Made by a program: the position numbers and the translations under genes. Source: JAFGCL01 sp964492335 (GTDB taxonomy: Bacteria > Chloroflexota > Dehalococcoidia > UBA2247 > RBG-13-53-26). From it: a stretch of DNA of 64,000 nt. The notes below the pieces were generated by a model, which was given only the letters and a program-made list of their open reading frames with translations, had not been told where the DNA came from and ran no database searches. This document shows positions 1-8,488 of this stretch, piece after piece (within the stretch, counting starts at the first letter, position 1; every line of letters starts with the position of its first letter). The stretch is from NCBI GenBank assembly GCA_964492335.1, contig CAZBJX010000005.1, forward strand, positions 36,724-100,723. Reading direction: 5' to 3'.

Positions 1-1
1 C

Positions 2-307
2 GCCATGCGGGAGATGGGTGACCGGCTGAAGGATGACCTGGGCAGCGGCGTCATCGTCCTGGGGGCCGTGTGCGACGGCAAGCCCAGCCTGCTGGCCATG
101 GTCACGCCGGACCTGGCGGCCAGGGGCTTCAACGCCGGCCAGATAGTGAAGGAGGCGGCCAGGGTGGTGGGCGGCGGTGGCGGTGGGCGCCCGGAGCTGG
201 GGCAGGGCAGCGGCAGGGACGCGTCGAAGCTGGATGAGGCCCTGGGCCAGGTGGCCGGGTTTGTGGAGCGGCACCTCGACCCGGAGTCCGGCGCCTGGAA
301 GAAGTAG
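2..307 (+). CDS. alaS: Alanyl-tRNA synthetase, C-terminal end (5' part outside window)
   Basis: Only the last 101 residues are in the window; the reading frame is open at the left edge. They match the C-terminal DHHA1 region of alanyl-tRNA synthetase: the strand ending in VIVLGAVCDGKPSLLAMVTP, then the glycine-rich GGGGGGRPELGQGSG segment and a final helix ending near GFVERHLDPE. In the full enzyme this region helps bind tRNA-Ala and dimerise. The internal ATG at position 5 is not the start. ruvX follows 8 bp after the stop; alaS-ruvX adjacency is common in bacteria and supports the call. The identification is confident; the catalytic and editing domains cannot be assessed here. Confidence 0.9.
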   Translation, partial: AMREMGDRLKDDLGSGVIVLGAVCDGKPSLLAMVTPDLAARGFNAGQIVKEAARVVGGGGGGRPELGQGSGRDASKLDEALGQVAGFVERHLDPESGAWKK

Positions 308-315
308 GCGGCGGC

Positions 316-777
316 ATGGCGGAAGGGCGGCTGCTGGGCGTCGACGTGGGAGAGAGGTGGATCGGGGTGGCCTTGAGCGACCCCCTGGGCATACTGGCCA
401 GCCCCCTGACGCGGGTGGAGAGGACGGACGATGAGGCGGCGGTGAAGGCCATTGCGGACCTGGTCCGCAAGCACGGCGCGAAGGCGGTGGTGGCCGGCCT
501 GCCCTATTCCCTGGACGGCAGCGTGGGCCCGCAGGCGGTGCGGGTCCGGGAGTTCCTGCGGAAGCTGGCGGTCGCAGTGGGGGTGCCCGTGGAGACGGCG
601 GACGAGAGGCTGTCGACGGTGAGCGCCGTGCAGGGCATGATCGAGGCCGGCGTCAGCCGGGAGAAGCGGAAGGAGCGGGTGGACGCGGCCGCCGCCGCCC
701 TGATCCTGCAGTGGCACCTGGACCGGGTGCGCCCAGAGGCGGCCGGTCCCGCTGAGCGCGACTCCGCGGCCGGCTAA
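316..777 (+). CDS. ruvX: Putative pre-16S rRNA nuclease / Holliday junction resolvase-like protein
   Basis: 153 residues, the usual length for YqgF/RuvX, which has an RNase H-like fold and is implicated in 5' maturation of 16S rRNA. The first acidic metal ligand is in LGVDVGERWIGVALSDP near the N-terminus. The second conserved block is VAGLPYSLDGSVG (the family has GLPxxxDG), then ETADERLSTV and the C-terminal VDAAAAALILQ with the last Asp. The start ATG lies 8 bp after alaS and follows a purine-rich stretch. It is the second gene of a long plus-strand operon; aroE begins about 50 bp downstream. Confidence 0.93.
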   Translation: MAEGRLLGVDVGERWIGVALSDPLGILASPLTRVERTDDEAAVKAIADLVRKHGAKAVVAGLPYSLDGSVGPQAVRVREFLRKLAVAVGVPVETADERLSTVSAVQGMIEAGVSREKRKERVDAAAAALILQWHLDRVRPEAAGPAERDSAAG

Positions 778-830
778 GGCCCGCAACGGCCGCCGGGGGC
801 GGCGGCCCATCAAAGATCAGGTAGGGAGAG

Positions 831-1694
831 ATGTCAAGAACCGTAGCGCTGATCGGCTATCCGCTGGAGCACTCGATATCGCCCGCGTTCCAGCAGCCGG
901 CCTTCGACCACCTCGGCCTGGACGTCCGGTACCAGAAGTGGGAGACCCCGGAGCCGGGCCTGGCGGCGGCCGTGGACCGGCTGCGGGACCCGTCGGTCCT
1001 GGGGGCGAATGTGACCATACCCTGGAAGGAGAAGGTGATGCCCCTGCTCGATGAGTCCAGTGACACCGCGGCCCGGATCGGCGCGGTGAATACCGTGGTC
1101 AACCGGGACGGGCGGCTGATGGGCTTCAACACCGATGCCGAGGGCTTCGTCAGCGCGCTCCTGGAGGGGGCGGGCTACCGGCTGCGCAACCGGAAGGTGG
1201 TGGTGCTGGGGGCGGGCGGGGCGGCCCGGGCGGTGGTCTTCGCGCTGCTGAACGAAGAGGTGACCTCGGTGACGGTCTTCAATCGCTCCAACGAGAGGAG
1301 CAGGCTCCTGGTGAGGTCGTTTGCCAGGTCGGCCGGCAGGATCCCGCTGGAGGCCCCGCCCTGGGAGGAGCTGGCCGAGAGCCGGGCCCTCAGGGACTGC
1401 AACCTGGTGGTGAACTGCACCTCCATGGGGATGAAGCATGGAGATGTCGAATCCCAGAGCCCGCTGATGGCCGGCGACATACCGGCCGACGCCCTGGTCT
1501 GCGACCTGGTGTATAATCCGCAGGAGACGCCGCTGCTGCGGGAGGCCCGCAAGGCCGGTGCGGCGACCTTGGGCGGGCTGTGGATGCTGGTCCACCAGGG
1601 GGCGGCCTCCTTCGAGCTGTGGACCGGGCAGAGGAAGGTGATTGACATAATGATGGCGAGGGCCAGGGCGGCGCTGGAGCAGGGGGGCAAGTGA
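831..1694 (+). CDS. aroE: Shikimate dehydrogenase
   Basis: 287 residues. It should reduce 3-dehydroshikimate to shikimate with NADPH. Substrate-binding motifs are visible: GYPLEHSISPAFQQ at the N-terminus (S-x-S pair), GANVTIPWKEKV with the catalytic Lys, and NTDAEGF with the catalytic Asp. The nucleotide-binding fold begins at VVVLGAGGAARAV near residue 125, and the C-terminal GGLWMLVHQGAASFELW contains the conserved Gln. A GGGAG ribosome-binding site precedes the ATG. The stop overlaps the GTG of the next gene by four bases. It lies with aroC and aroK-aroB in one operon, so three shikimate-pathway genes are co-transcribed. Confidence 0.96.
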   Translation: MSRTVALIGYPLEHSISPAFQQPAFDHLGLDVRYQKWETPEPGLAAAVDRLRDPSVLGANVTIPWKEKVMPLLDESSDTAARIGAVNTVVNRDGRLMGFNTDAEGFVSALLEGAGYRLRNRKVVVLGAGGAARAVVFALLNEEVTSVTVFNRSNERSRLLVRSFARSAGRIPLEAPPWEELAESRALRDCNLVVNCTSMGMKHGDVESQSPLMAGDIPADALVCDLVYNPQETPLLREARKAGAATLGGLWMLVHQGAASFELWTGQRKVIDIMMARARAALEQGGK

Positions 1695-1936
1695 GCCGGG
1701 ACCGCAGTCTGGTCTGCGTCTACAGGGGCAGCCACCTCGAGGCGGAGATCGTCAAGGGGCATCTGGAGAGCGAGGGGGTGCCGGCCCTGCTGAGCTACGA
1801 AGGAGCGGGCCGGGTCTACGGCTTGACCGTCGATGGCCTGGGCGAGACCCGGGTCATGGTGCCGGCGGACCTCGAGGAGGAGGCGCGGGCCATAGTAGGG
1901 GGGAGCGGGGGCACGGGGCCTGAGGGGCATGTTTAG
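1691..1936 (+). CDS. DUF2007-type small protein
   Basis: 81 residues starting at GTG within the GTGA overlap with aroE. The pattern ([27 protein letters not shown], then [18 protein letters not shown]) matches the DUF2007 'putative signal transducing' family, a small ferredoxin-like fold in which one strand-helix unit lines up with residue pairs in cell-surface and regulatory proteins. Its biochemical role is not known. It has no signal peptide or membrane segment. It overlaps aroC by eight bases, so it is probably translated by coupling inside the shikimate operon, but nothing in the sequence links it to aromatic synthesis. Confidence 0.75.
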   Translation: MSRDRSLVCVYRGSHLEAEIVKGHLESEGVPALLSYEGAGRVYGLTVDGLGETRVMVPADLEEEARAIVGGSGGTGPEGHV

Positions 1937-3086
1937 GTTTGTGACGGCCGGCGAGTCGCACGGGGAGGCCCTGGCCGCGGTGGTGGAGGGCGTGCCCGCG
2001 GGGCTGCGGCTGGACGAAGACGGCATTGCGCGGGACCTGGCCCGGCGCCAGGGGGGCTACGGGCGCGGCGCCAGGCAGAGGATAGAGCAGGACCGGGCCC
2101 GGGTCCTGTCCGGCGTGCGCCACGGGGTGACCATGGGGAGCCCCATCGCGCTGCTTATCTGGAACCGGGACTGGGAGAACTGGAGAGAGGCCATGTCCGT
2201 GTCCCCGGCGGAGGGCGATGCGAAGAGGGTGACCCGTCCCCGCCCGGGGCATGCCGACCTGGCGGGCGTCACCAAGTACGGGATGGACGATATCCGCCCC
2301 ATCCTGGAGCGCTCCAGCGCCAGGGAGACCGCCGCCAGGGTGGCGGCGGGGGCGGTGGCCCGGCGGCTCCTGGCGGAGTTCGGGATCGAAGTCCGCAGCC
2401 GGACGCTGGCCATCGGGGGCCGGGAGGCCCCGGCGGCGAAGACGGTGGACTGGGAGCAGGCGGAGGGGTCCCCGGTGCGCTGCGCTGACCCGTCTGCGGA
2501 GAAGGAGATGATGGCTGCCATCGATGAGGCGGCCTCCTCCGGGGACACGGTGGGCGGCGCCTGCGAGGTGGCGGCCTTCGGCGTGCCCGTGGGTCTGGGA
2601 AGCCACGTACAGTGGGACAGGCGGCTGGACGGCCGCATCGCCCAGGCCATGATGAGCATCCCTTCGGTGAAGGGGGTGGAGATCGGGGAGGCATCCGCGG
2701 TGGCCGCAGAGCGGGGCTCGCGGGCCCACGACGGGATCCAGGCGGGTGGGGCGCCCGGGGGTCCGTGGCGGCGGACCGGCAACCGCGCCGGCGGGCTGGA
2801 GGGCGGCATCAGCAATGGCCAGCCGGTGGTAGTCAGGCTGGCGGTGAAGCCGGTGCCCACGCTGGCCAGGCCACTGCCTTCCATCGACCTGGCCACGGGC
2901 CAGGCGGTGGAGGCCCATTTCGAGCGCAGCGACGTCTGCGTCGTCCCGGCAGTGGGGGTTACCGGAGAGGCCATGCTGGCCATGGTGCTGGTGGATGCCA
3001 TGCTGGAGAAGTTTGGCGGAGACAGCCTGCCGGAGATGAAGCGCAATTTTGCAGGCTACCTGGCCTCCATCGGGGGCCCGGCTTGA
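1929..3086 (+). CDS. aroC: Chorismate synthase
   Basis: 385 residues. It converts 5-enolpyruvylshikimate-3-phosphate to chorismate using reduced FMN. Signature blocks are present in order: [20 protein letters not shown] at the N-terminus, [29 protein letters not shown], the [16 protein letters not shown] block with conserved arginines, [23 protein letters not shown], and the C-terminal [11 protein letters not shown]. The start ATG overlaps the end of the DUF2007 gene. The stop TGA overlaps a TTG that starts the next gene. The segment around [17 protein letters not shown] is slightly unusual in sequence, but the flanking family motifs are intact. Confidence 0.96.
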   Translation: MFRFVTAGESHGEALAAVVEGVPAGLRLDEDGIARDLARRQGGYGRGARQRIEQDRARVLSGVRHGVTMGSPIALLIWNRDWENWREAMSVSPAEGDAKRVTRPRPGHADLAGVTKYGMDDIRPILERSSARETAARVAAGAVARRLLAEFGIEVRSRTLAIGGREAPAAKTVDWEQAEGSPVRCADPSAEKEMMAAIDEAASSGDTVGGACEVAAFGVPVGLGSHVQWDRRLDGRIAQAMMSIPSVKGVEIGEASAVAAERGSRAHDGIQAGGAPGGPWRRTGNRAGGLEGGISNGQPVVVRLAVKPVPTLARPLPSIDLATGQAVEAHFERSDVCVVPAVGVTGEAMLAMVLVDAMLEKFGGDSLPEMKRNFAGYLASIGGPA

Positions 3087-3934
3087 GCCGCCTCGGCTAT
3101 CACTGCCATGCCCTGGACCACCTGGACGAGGCCATACTGTCCAACGGGCTGCAGCGGGGCGAGTTCTACAACTTCTACCCGGAGAGCCTCTCCGACCTGA
3201 GCCGGCGCATCGAGAGGCACGGCCTGGCGGCCAGCATCCATGCCCCCCTGGTGCGCATGCCGTGGTACCCCTCGCCGCCGACGCTGTCCTTTCTGTGCGA
3301 TGTCGATGAAGACAGGAGGTCCCTGAGCCTGGCCATGGTGGAGGAGACCATGAAGGCGGCCGAGGCCTTCGGGGCCGAGTACGTGGTGGTCCACTTCCCG
3401 GTGACGCCGACCACCGGCACCGGTGGGCTCAGCCCCGGTCAGCTGAAGGACATCGCCTGGGACAGCGCCGGGCGCCTGGCGGAGTACAGCGACCGCCACG
3501 GCGTGCCCATCCACATGGAGGGGTTCGGCCCCAGCCCGTTCATGAACGTGGGCTTCCTCAATGAGGTGATGCGGGGCTTCCCCTGCCTGCGATACTGCTT
3601 CGATACGGGGCACATGCACATCGCCTCGCAGCGGGACGGCTTCGACCTGTACGAATTCGCCGGTGGCCTGGCCCCCAACATCGGCTCGGTCCATGTCTGG
3701 AATAGCCGCGGCCTGGAGGACTACCTGAGCTTCGGCCACATCCCCGTCCACCCGTTGCAGCGGCCCGAGGACGGGTGGGTGGACACGGCCAGGGTCCTGA
3801 GGCTCATCATCGCCGGCAACCCCGGATGCCGCATCATCCTCGAGAGCGGCCTGCGCTACCCGCAGTCGCTGGGGGGCCACGATTTCCGAGAGGGCGTCCA
3901 GTGGGTGAGAGAGCTGACAGCCCCGTTGTTCTGA
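3083..3934 (+). CDS. Sugar phosphate isomerase/epimerase-like TIM-barrel protein
   Basis: 283 residues if it starts at the TTG that overlaps the aroC stop (TTGA); no ATG or GTG nearby gives the first strand [17 protein letters not shown]. Family features of the AP endonuclease 2/xylose-isomerase-like barrels are seen: an ASIHAPLV strand, [11 protein letters not shown], a metal-site Glu in [20 protein letters not shown] with Asp and His ligands, SVHVWNSRG, and a last Glu in [11 protein letters not shown]. It is probably a divalent-metal isomerase or epimerase, but the substrate cannot be read from sequence. The position between aroC and aroK-aroB is suggestive but not proof of a role in aromatic metabolism. 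Confidence 0.75.
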   Translation: MSRLGYHCHALDHLDEAILSNGLQRGEFYNFYPESLSDLSRRIERHGLAASIHAPLVRMPWYPSPPTLSFLCDVDEDRRSLSLAMVEETMKAAEAFGAEYVVVHFPVTPTTGTGGLSPGQLKDIAWDSAGRLAEYSDRHGVPIHMEGFGPSPFMNVGFLNEVMRGFPCLRYCFDTGHMHIASQRDGFDLYEFAGGLAPNIGSVHVWNSRGLEDYLSFGHIPVHPLQRPEDGWVDTARVLRLIIAGNPGCRIILESGLRYPQSLGGHDFREGVQWVRELTAPLF

Positions 3935-5577
3935 TCGGCTTCTCCGGCACCGGGAAGTCCATGGTGGCCCGGGGCGTGGCGGAGAGCCTGGGGTGGGAGC
4001 CCGTGGACACGGATGACGAGGTGGTCAGGCTGGCGGGCAAGAGCATCCCCGAGATATTCAGCCAGGATGGCGAGCCGCATTTCCGCAGGCTGGAGAGCCA
4101 GGCCCTGGCGGACGCGTGCCGCCGCCAGCGGGTGGTGATCGCCACGGGAGGGGGTGCGGTGGTGGACCCCCGCAACCGCGTCCTCATGCGGAGGGCCGGC
4201 ATGGTGGTCTGCCTGGAGGCCAACCCGGGCACCATCTACCGGCGCCTTCCGCGGGGCGAGGAGAGCCCCCGGGAGGTGCGCCCTCTGCTGGACATGGCAG
4301 ACCCCCTGGAGCGGATCGTGGAGTTGAAGCAATCGAGGCAGGCCTGCTATGCCATGGCGGACTGGACGGTGCAGACCGACCACCTGACGCCCCCCGAGGT
4401 GTGCCGTGAGGTCCTGCGGGGCCGGCACTACTGGCTTCGTTCTCATGTGGCGGGCGAGCAGGCCGGGGACGGCCCGGCCCATGCCTGCGACGTGGTGACG
4501 GCCACCGCGCACTACCCCGCCTTCGTGGGCTGGGGGCTGCTGGACAGCCTGGGGCGGCGGGCCAGGGAGGCCGGGCTTGACGGAGATGCCTGGCTGGTGG
4601 CCGATGGGTCGGTGCTGCCGCTCTACGGCGGGGCCGCCATGGCTAGCCTGCGGGACGCGGGGTTCGGCGTGAAGAGCCTGGCCGTGCCCCCGGGGGAGGC
4701 CGGCAAGACCCTGGACACGGTCTCCCTCATCTACGACTGGCTGGCGCAGGGACGGGCGGAGCGGCGGGACGCGGTGGTGGCGCTGGGTGGCGGGGTGATC
4801 ACCGACATGGCGGGATTCGTGGCCGCCACGTACCTCCGGGGCCTGCCCCTGGTGCAGGTGCCCACCAGCCTGGTCGGCATGACCGATGCTGCCCTGGGCG
4901 GCAAGACGGCGGTGGACCACCCCAGGGCCAAGAACCTCATCGGGTCCTTCTACCAGCCGCGCCTGGTGCTGGCGGACGTCAAGGCCCTGACCACGCTGCC
5001 GCAGCGGGATCTGACCTCCGGCTGGGCGGAGGTGATAAAGCACGGCCTGGTGCTGGACCCGGGCCTGGCGGACTTCCTCTGGAAGAGGGGGCAGGAGCTG
5101 TTGAAGCTGGACCCCGGGGCGACGGTCGAGGCGGTGCGGCGCAGCGTGGCGGTCAAGGCCCGCATCGTCAGCGAGGACGAGAGGGAGCAGGGGCGGCGGG
5201 TGCTGCTGAACTACGGACACACCATCGGCCACGGGCTGGAGGCGGCCACGGGCTATGGCCGCTTCCTCCACGGTGAAGCGGTGTCCGTGGGCATGGTGGG
5301 GGCGGCCATGCTGGGCCGGGCCCTGGGGGCCCTGTCCCCGGAGGGCGTGGAGAGGCACCGGGCCATCCTGCAGGCCTTCGGCCTGCCGGTCCGGTGCGCG
5401 GGCGTGAAGGTGGAGGAGGTGCTGGCGGCCATGGAGCTGGACAAGAAGGTCAGGGGGAAGAGGCTGCGCTGGGTGCTGCTCGAGGGCATCGGGCGGCCGG
5501 TGGTGCGGGAGGACGTGCCCCGGGAGGCGGTGGCCGGGGTGCTGGAGGAGCTGCTGGGCGGGGGGAACGGGGCGTGA
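3901..5577 (+). CDS. aroKB: Shikimate kinase / 3-dehydroquinate synthase fusion
   Basis: 558 residues from GTG at 3901, preceded by a GAGAGGG site and overlapping the previous gene by 34 bp. Residues 1-170 are shikimate kinase: P-loop GFSGTGKS (13-20), shikimate-binding DTDDE near 36-40, and TGGGAV. From about residue 190 on is 3-dehydroquinate synthase: VPPGEAGKTL, ALGGGVITDMAGFVAATYLRG, VPTSLVGMTDAALGGKTAVD, SGWAEVIKHGLV, LLNYGHTIGHGLE with zinc-site histidines, HGEAVSVGM and the C-terminal DKK. One protein thus carries steps 2 and 5 of the pathway. The order kinase then synthase recurs in some bacteria. A frame extension upstream of 3901 lies in the preceding gene and is not used. Confidence 0.93.
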   Translation: MGERADSPVVLIGFSGTGKSMVARGVAESLGWEPVDTDDEVVRLAGKSIPEIFSQDGEPHFRRLESQALADACRRQRVVIATGGGAVVDPRNRVLMRRAGMVVCLEANPGTIYRRLPRGEESPREVRPLLDMADPLERIVELKQSRQACYAMADWTVQTDHLTPPEVCREVLRGRHYWLRSHVAGEQAGDGPAHACDVVTATAHYPAFVGWGLLDSLGRRAREAGLDGDAWLVADGSVLPLYGGAAMASLRDAGFGVKSLAVPPGEAGKTLDTVSLIYDWLAQGRAERRDAVVALGGGVITDMAGFVAATYLRGLPLVQVPTSLVGMTDAALGGKTAVDHPRAKNLIGSFYQPRLVLADVKALTTLPQRDLTSGWAEVIKHGLVLDPGLADFLWKRGQELLKLDPGATVEAVRRSVAVKARIVSEDEREQGRRVLLNYGHTIGHGLEAATGYGRFLHGEAVSVGMVGAAMLGRALGALSPEGVERHRAILQAFGLPVRCAGVKVEEVLAAMELDKKVRGKRLRWVLLEGIGRPVVREDVPREAVAGVLEELLGGGNGA

Positions 5578-5593
5578 TGATGAGAGGTGACGT

Positions 5594-6145
5594 ATGAGGG
5601 ACAGCATCAGGGGTACCACCATCCTGGCCGTTCGCCGGGAGGAGAAGGTGGCCATCGCCGGTGATGGCCAGATAACCACCGGCGACGTGGTGCTCAAGCA
5701 CGGGGCCAGGAAGGTGCGCACCCTGTACCACGGCCAGGTGATAGCCGGGTTCGCGGGGTCGGTGGCCGACGCGCTGACCCTGTTCGAGCGCTTCGAGATC
5801 GAGCTGGAGAAGTACAGCGGGCAGCTGCGGCGGGCGGCCATCGAGCTGGCCAAGGAGTGGCGCACCGACCGTGTCCTGCGCCGGCTGGAGGCCTGGCTGG
5901 TGGTGGCGGACGCGAAGGAGTTGCTGGTTATCTCGGGCGAGGGCGACGTCATCGAGCCCGACGAGTCGACGGTGGCCATTGGGTCGGGAGGGGGCTATGC
6001 GCTGGCCGCGGCCAGGGCGCTGCTTCGGCACTCGGACCTGGATGCCGAGGGCATCGCGCGGGCCAGCATGGAGATCGCCGCCGGCATCTGCATCTACACC
6101 AACGACCGGATCACCGTGATAAGCCTGGGCGGGAGCGAGGAATGA
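5594..6145 (+). CDS. hslV: HslV peptidase (ClpQ) without an adjacent hslU
   Basis: 183 residues, a normal HslV length. This is the threonine-protease core of the HslUV ATP-dependent protease. The N-terminus [18 protein letters not shown] places the nucleophile Thr at position 8 after a seven-residue propeptide. [38 protein letters not shown], and [17 protein letters not shown] (written here as [10 protein letters not shown]) are family hallmarks. A strong GAGAGGTGA precedes the ATG. HslV normally needs the HslU ATPase, whose gene usually follows directly; here an acyl-CoA dehydrogenase follows, with an ATGA overlap. hslU may be elsewhere or another AAA+ partner may be used. Confidence 0.94.
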   Translation: MRDSIRGTTILAVRREEKVAIAGDGQITTGDVVLKHGARKVRTLYHGQVIAGFAGSVADALTLFERFEIELEKYSGQLRRAAIELAKEWRTDRVLRRLEAWLVVADAKELLVISGEGDVIEPDESTVAIGSGGGYALAAARALLRHSDLDAEGIARASMEIAAGICIYTNDRITVISLGGSEE

Positions 6146-7266
6146 ACTTCGACCTGTCTGAACGGGAGAGGATGATCCAGAGCGCGGCGCGGGACTTCGC
6201 CACCAAAGAGGTCCTGCCGCGGGCGGCGGACATCGACCGCACCGCGGGGTTCCCCGCGGACCTGGTGCGCCAGATGGCGCGCATGGGCTACTTCGGGCTG
6301 GCCTTCCCGCCGGAATACGGCGGGAGCGGGTCCGGCTACACGGCCTACGCGCTGGTCATCGAGCAGCTGGCGCGGGCCTCCATGACGGTGGGAGCCATCG
6401 TGGCCGTGAGCATCCTGTCTCCGGAGGCGCTGTTGCGCTACGGCACCGAGGCCCAGAAGGAGCGGTTCCTGGCGCCGCTGGCGGCCGGCCGGAAGCTGGG
6501 GTGCTTCTGCTTCACGGAGCCGGGCACCGGCTCCGACCCCAGGGCCATCGCCACCAGGGCCCGGCTGCAGGGCGGGCGGTACGTGATCGAAGGGGAGAAG
6601 AAGTTCATCTCGCTGGCCCGGGTCTGCGGGCTGGCGCTGGTATTTGCCCGGGACGAGACGGACAGGCTGAGCGCCTTCATCGTGCCGGCGCGGGCCGCGG
6701 GCTTCCAGGTGGGCGAGACCATAGACACCATCGGCCTGCGCGGGTTCGGGGCCTGCGGCATCTACCTGGACGGGGTGCGGGCGCCGAAGGGCAACCTGCT
6801 GGGCCAGGCAGGCGGGGGGTTCGAGGTCATGCTGGAGGCCATCAGCGTGGAGAGGGTGGGGGTGGCCGCCCAGGCCGCGGGCGTGGCCCAGGGGGCGCTG
6901 GACCTGGCGGTGGAGTACGCGGGCCAGCGGGTGGCCTACGGGAAGCCCATCGCGCGCATGCCCACCATCCAGTGGCTGCTGGCGGAGATGGCATCCAGGC
7001 TGGAGGCGGGGCGCTGGCTGACCTACCGCACGTCGTTCCTGCGCGACCAGGGCCGGGGCATCCGGAACGAGTCCGCCGCGGCCAAGCTCTTCTGCTCGCA
7101 GATGGCGGTGGAGGTGACCCGCATGGCCATGCAGGTCCACGGGGCGTACGGGACCATGAAGGGCCTGCCGGTAGAGCGCCTCTACCGCGACGCCAAGATG
7201 ACCGAGGTCTACGTGGGGGTCTCGGAGATCCAGCGGGCCATTATCGCCAGCGACCTGGTCAGGTGA
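6142..7266 (+). CDS. Acyl-CoA dehydrogenase (base in isovaleryl-/long-chain-type position)
   Basis: 374 residues. A soluble FAD enzyme expected to introduce the alpha-beta double bond in an acyl-CoA and pass electrons to an electron-transfer flavoprotein. Flavin-binding [10 protein letters not shown] (124-133), the GEKKFIS strand, QRVAYGKPI and QVHGAYG are all typical. At the place where most family members have the catalytic Glu (YEGT), this protein reads YVGV, with V358. However, a Glu is present at 237 in ISVERVG, the helix-G position used by isovaleryl-CoA and long-chain acyl-CoA dehydrogenases. It is therefore probably active on branched or long chains. The ATG overlaps the hslV stop (ATGA). 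Confidence 0.9.
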   Translation: MNFDLSERERMIQSAARDFATKEVLPRAADIDRTAGFPADLVRQMARMGYFGLAFPPEYGGSGSGYTAYALVIEQLARASMTVGAIVAVSILSPEALLRYGTEAQKERFLAPLAAGRKLGCFCFTEPGTGSDPRAIATRARLQGGRYVIEGEKKFISLARVCGLALVFARDETDRLSAFIVPARAAGFQVGETIDTIGLRGFGACGIYLDGVRAPKGNLLGQAGGGFEVMLEAISVERVGVAAQAAGVAQGALDLAVEYAGQRVAYGKPIARMPTIQWLLAEMASRLEAGRWLTYRTSFLRDQGRGIRNESAAAKLFCSQMAVEVTRMAMQVHGAYGTMKGLPVERLYRDAKMTEVYVGVSEIQRAIIASDLVR

Positions 7267-7273
7267 CCGGCCG

Positions 7274-8488
7274 GTGATGACGCGGACCTTTGAAATCGAG
7301 AAGACCTGCCCCGGGACCGCGGCCCGCGCCGGCTTCATCACCACCGCCCACGGGGTGGTGCCCACCCCGGCCTTCATGCCCGTGGGCAGCCAGGCCACGG
7401 TCAAGGCGCTGACCCCGGACGATCTCCAGGACCTGGGGGCGGCCATGGTCCTGGCCAACGCCTACCACCTCTACCTGCGGCCCGGGGATGATGTCATCAG
7501 CCGCATGGGCGGCCTGCACCGGTTCATGGCCTGGGACGGGCCCCTGCTGACCGACAGCGGCGGGTACCAGGTGTTCAGCCTGGCCTCGCTGCGGCGGGTC
7601 GATGATGGCGGTGTCGTCTTCCGCTCGCACATCGACGGCTCCGAGCACTCGCTTTCCCCGGAAGGGGCGGTGCGGCTCCAGGAGAGGCTGGGGGCCGATA
7701 TCATCATGGCCCTGGACGAGTGCCCGCCCTACAGCAGGGAGAGGGAGCCGGTGGCCCGGGCCATGGAGCGGACCCACCGCTGGGCCGGGCGCTGCCTGGC
7801 GGCCCACCGCCGCGGGGACCAGCTGCTCTTCGGCATCGTCCAGGGAGGCGTGTTCGCCGACCTGCGCCGGCAGTCGGCGGCTGCCCTGACCTCCATGGGC
7901 TTCCCGGGGTATGCCATCGGCGGCCTGTGCCTGGGCGAGGCCAGGAAGGAGACGCTGGCCATGGTGGAGGAGACGGTGGCCGCCCTGCCCGCCGACAGGC
8001 CGCGCTACCTCATGGGCGTGGGCTCCCCCGAGGACCTGGTGGAGAACGCGGGCCTGGGGGTGGACCTCTTCGACAGCGCCCTGCCCACGCGCACGGCCCG
8101 CAACGGGGCGCTGTTCACCGGCAGCGGCCGGGTCAACCTCCTGCGGGCCCAGTTCCGGGGCCTGGACCGGGCCATCGACGAAGGCTGCGACTGCTACACC
8201 TGCCGGCGCTTTTCGGCCGGCTACCTTCACCACCTGTTCAGGAGCAAGGAGCTCCTGGCCTGCCGGCTGGGCAGCATCCACAACCTGCGCTTCACCATGA
8301 GGCTGATGGAGGGGATGCGGGCGGCCATAGCGCAGGGGCGCTACGCCACGTTCCGGCGGGAGTTCCTGGCGGGCTACCGGACCACGGATGAGGGGGCGCG
8401 CCTGGAGCAGAAGCAGCGCTGGCTAGCGCGGCCGGCCGGACTCCGCGGCGAAGGCGACGGCCCCGAAGACCCCGGCGTTGTCGCCTAG
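7274..8488 (+). CDS. tgt: Queuine tRNA-ribosyltransferase
   Basis: 404 residues from GTG at 7274 (an ATG at 7277 is equally possible). It exchanges guanine-34 of GUN-anticodon tRNAs for the queuine precursor preQ1. Seen: TDSGGYQVFSL with the general acid/base Asp, QGGVFADLR, the GVGSPEDL strand, nucleophile Asp in LFDSALPTRTARNGALF, and the zinc site CDCYTC with a following His in YLHHLF. The preceding AGGTGA serves as ribosome-binding site. The protein is about 25 residues longer than typical; the tail runs 66 bp into the antisense end of the ROK gene. It is the last gene of the plus-strand operon that starts before the window. Confidence 0.95.
   Translation: MMTRTFEIEKTCPGTAARAGFITTAHGVVPTPAFMPVGSQATVKALTPDDLQDLGAAMVLANAYHLYLRPGDDVISRMGGLHRFMAWDGPLLTDSGGYQVFSLASLRRVDDGGVVFRSHIDGSEHSLSPEGAVRLQERLGADIIMALDECPPYSREREPVARAMERTHRWAGRCLAAHRRGDQLLFGIVQGGVFADLRRQSAAALTSMGFPGYAIGGLCLGEARKETLAMVEETVAALPADRPRYLMGVGSPEDLVENAGLGVDLFDSALPTRTARNGALFTGSGRVNLLRAQFRGLDRAIDEGCDCYTCRRFSAGYLHHLFRSKELLACRLGSIHNLRFTMRLMEGMRAAIAQGRYATFRREFLAGYRTTDEGARLEQKQRWLARPAGLRGEGDGPEDPGVVA

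Noticed and set aside
3856..5979. 707-residue minus-strand frame across aroK-aroB and hslV
   Set aside because: Shadow of genes with strong catalytic motifs on the plus strand.
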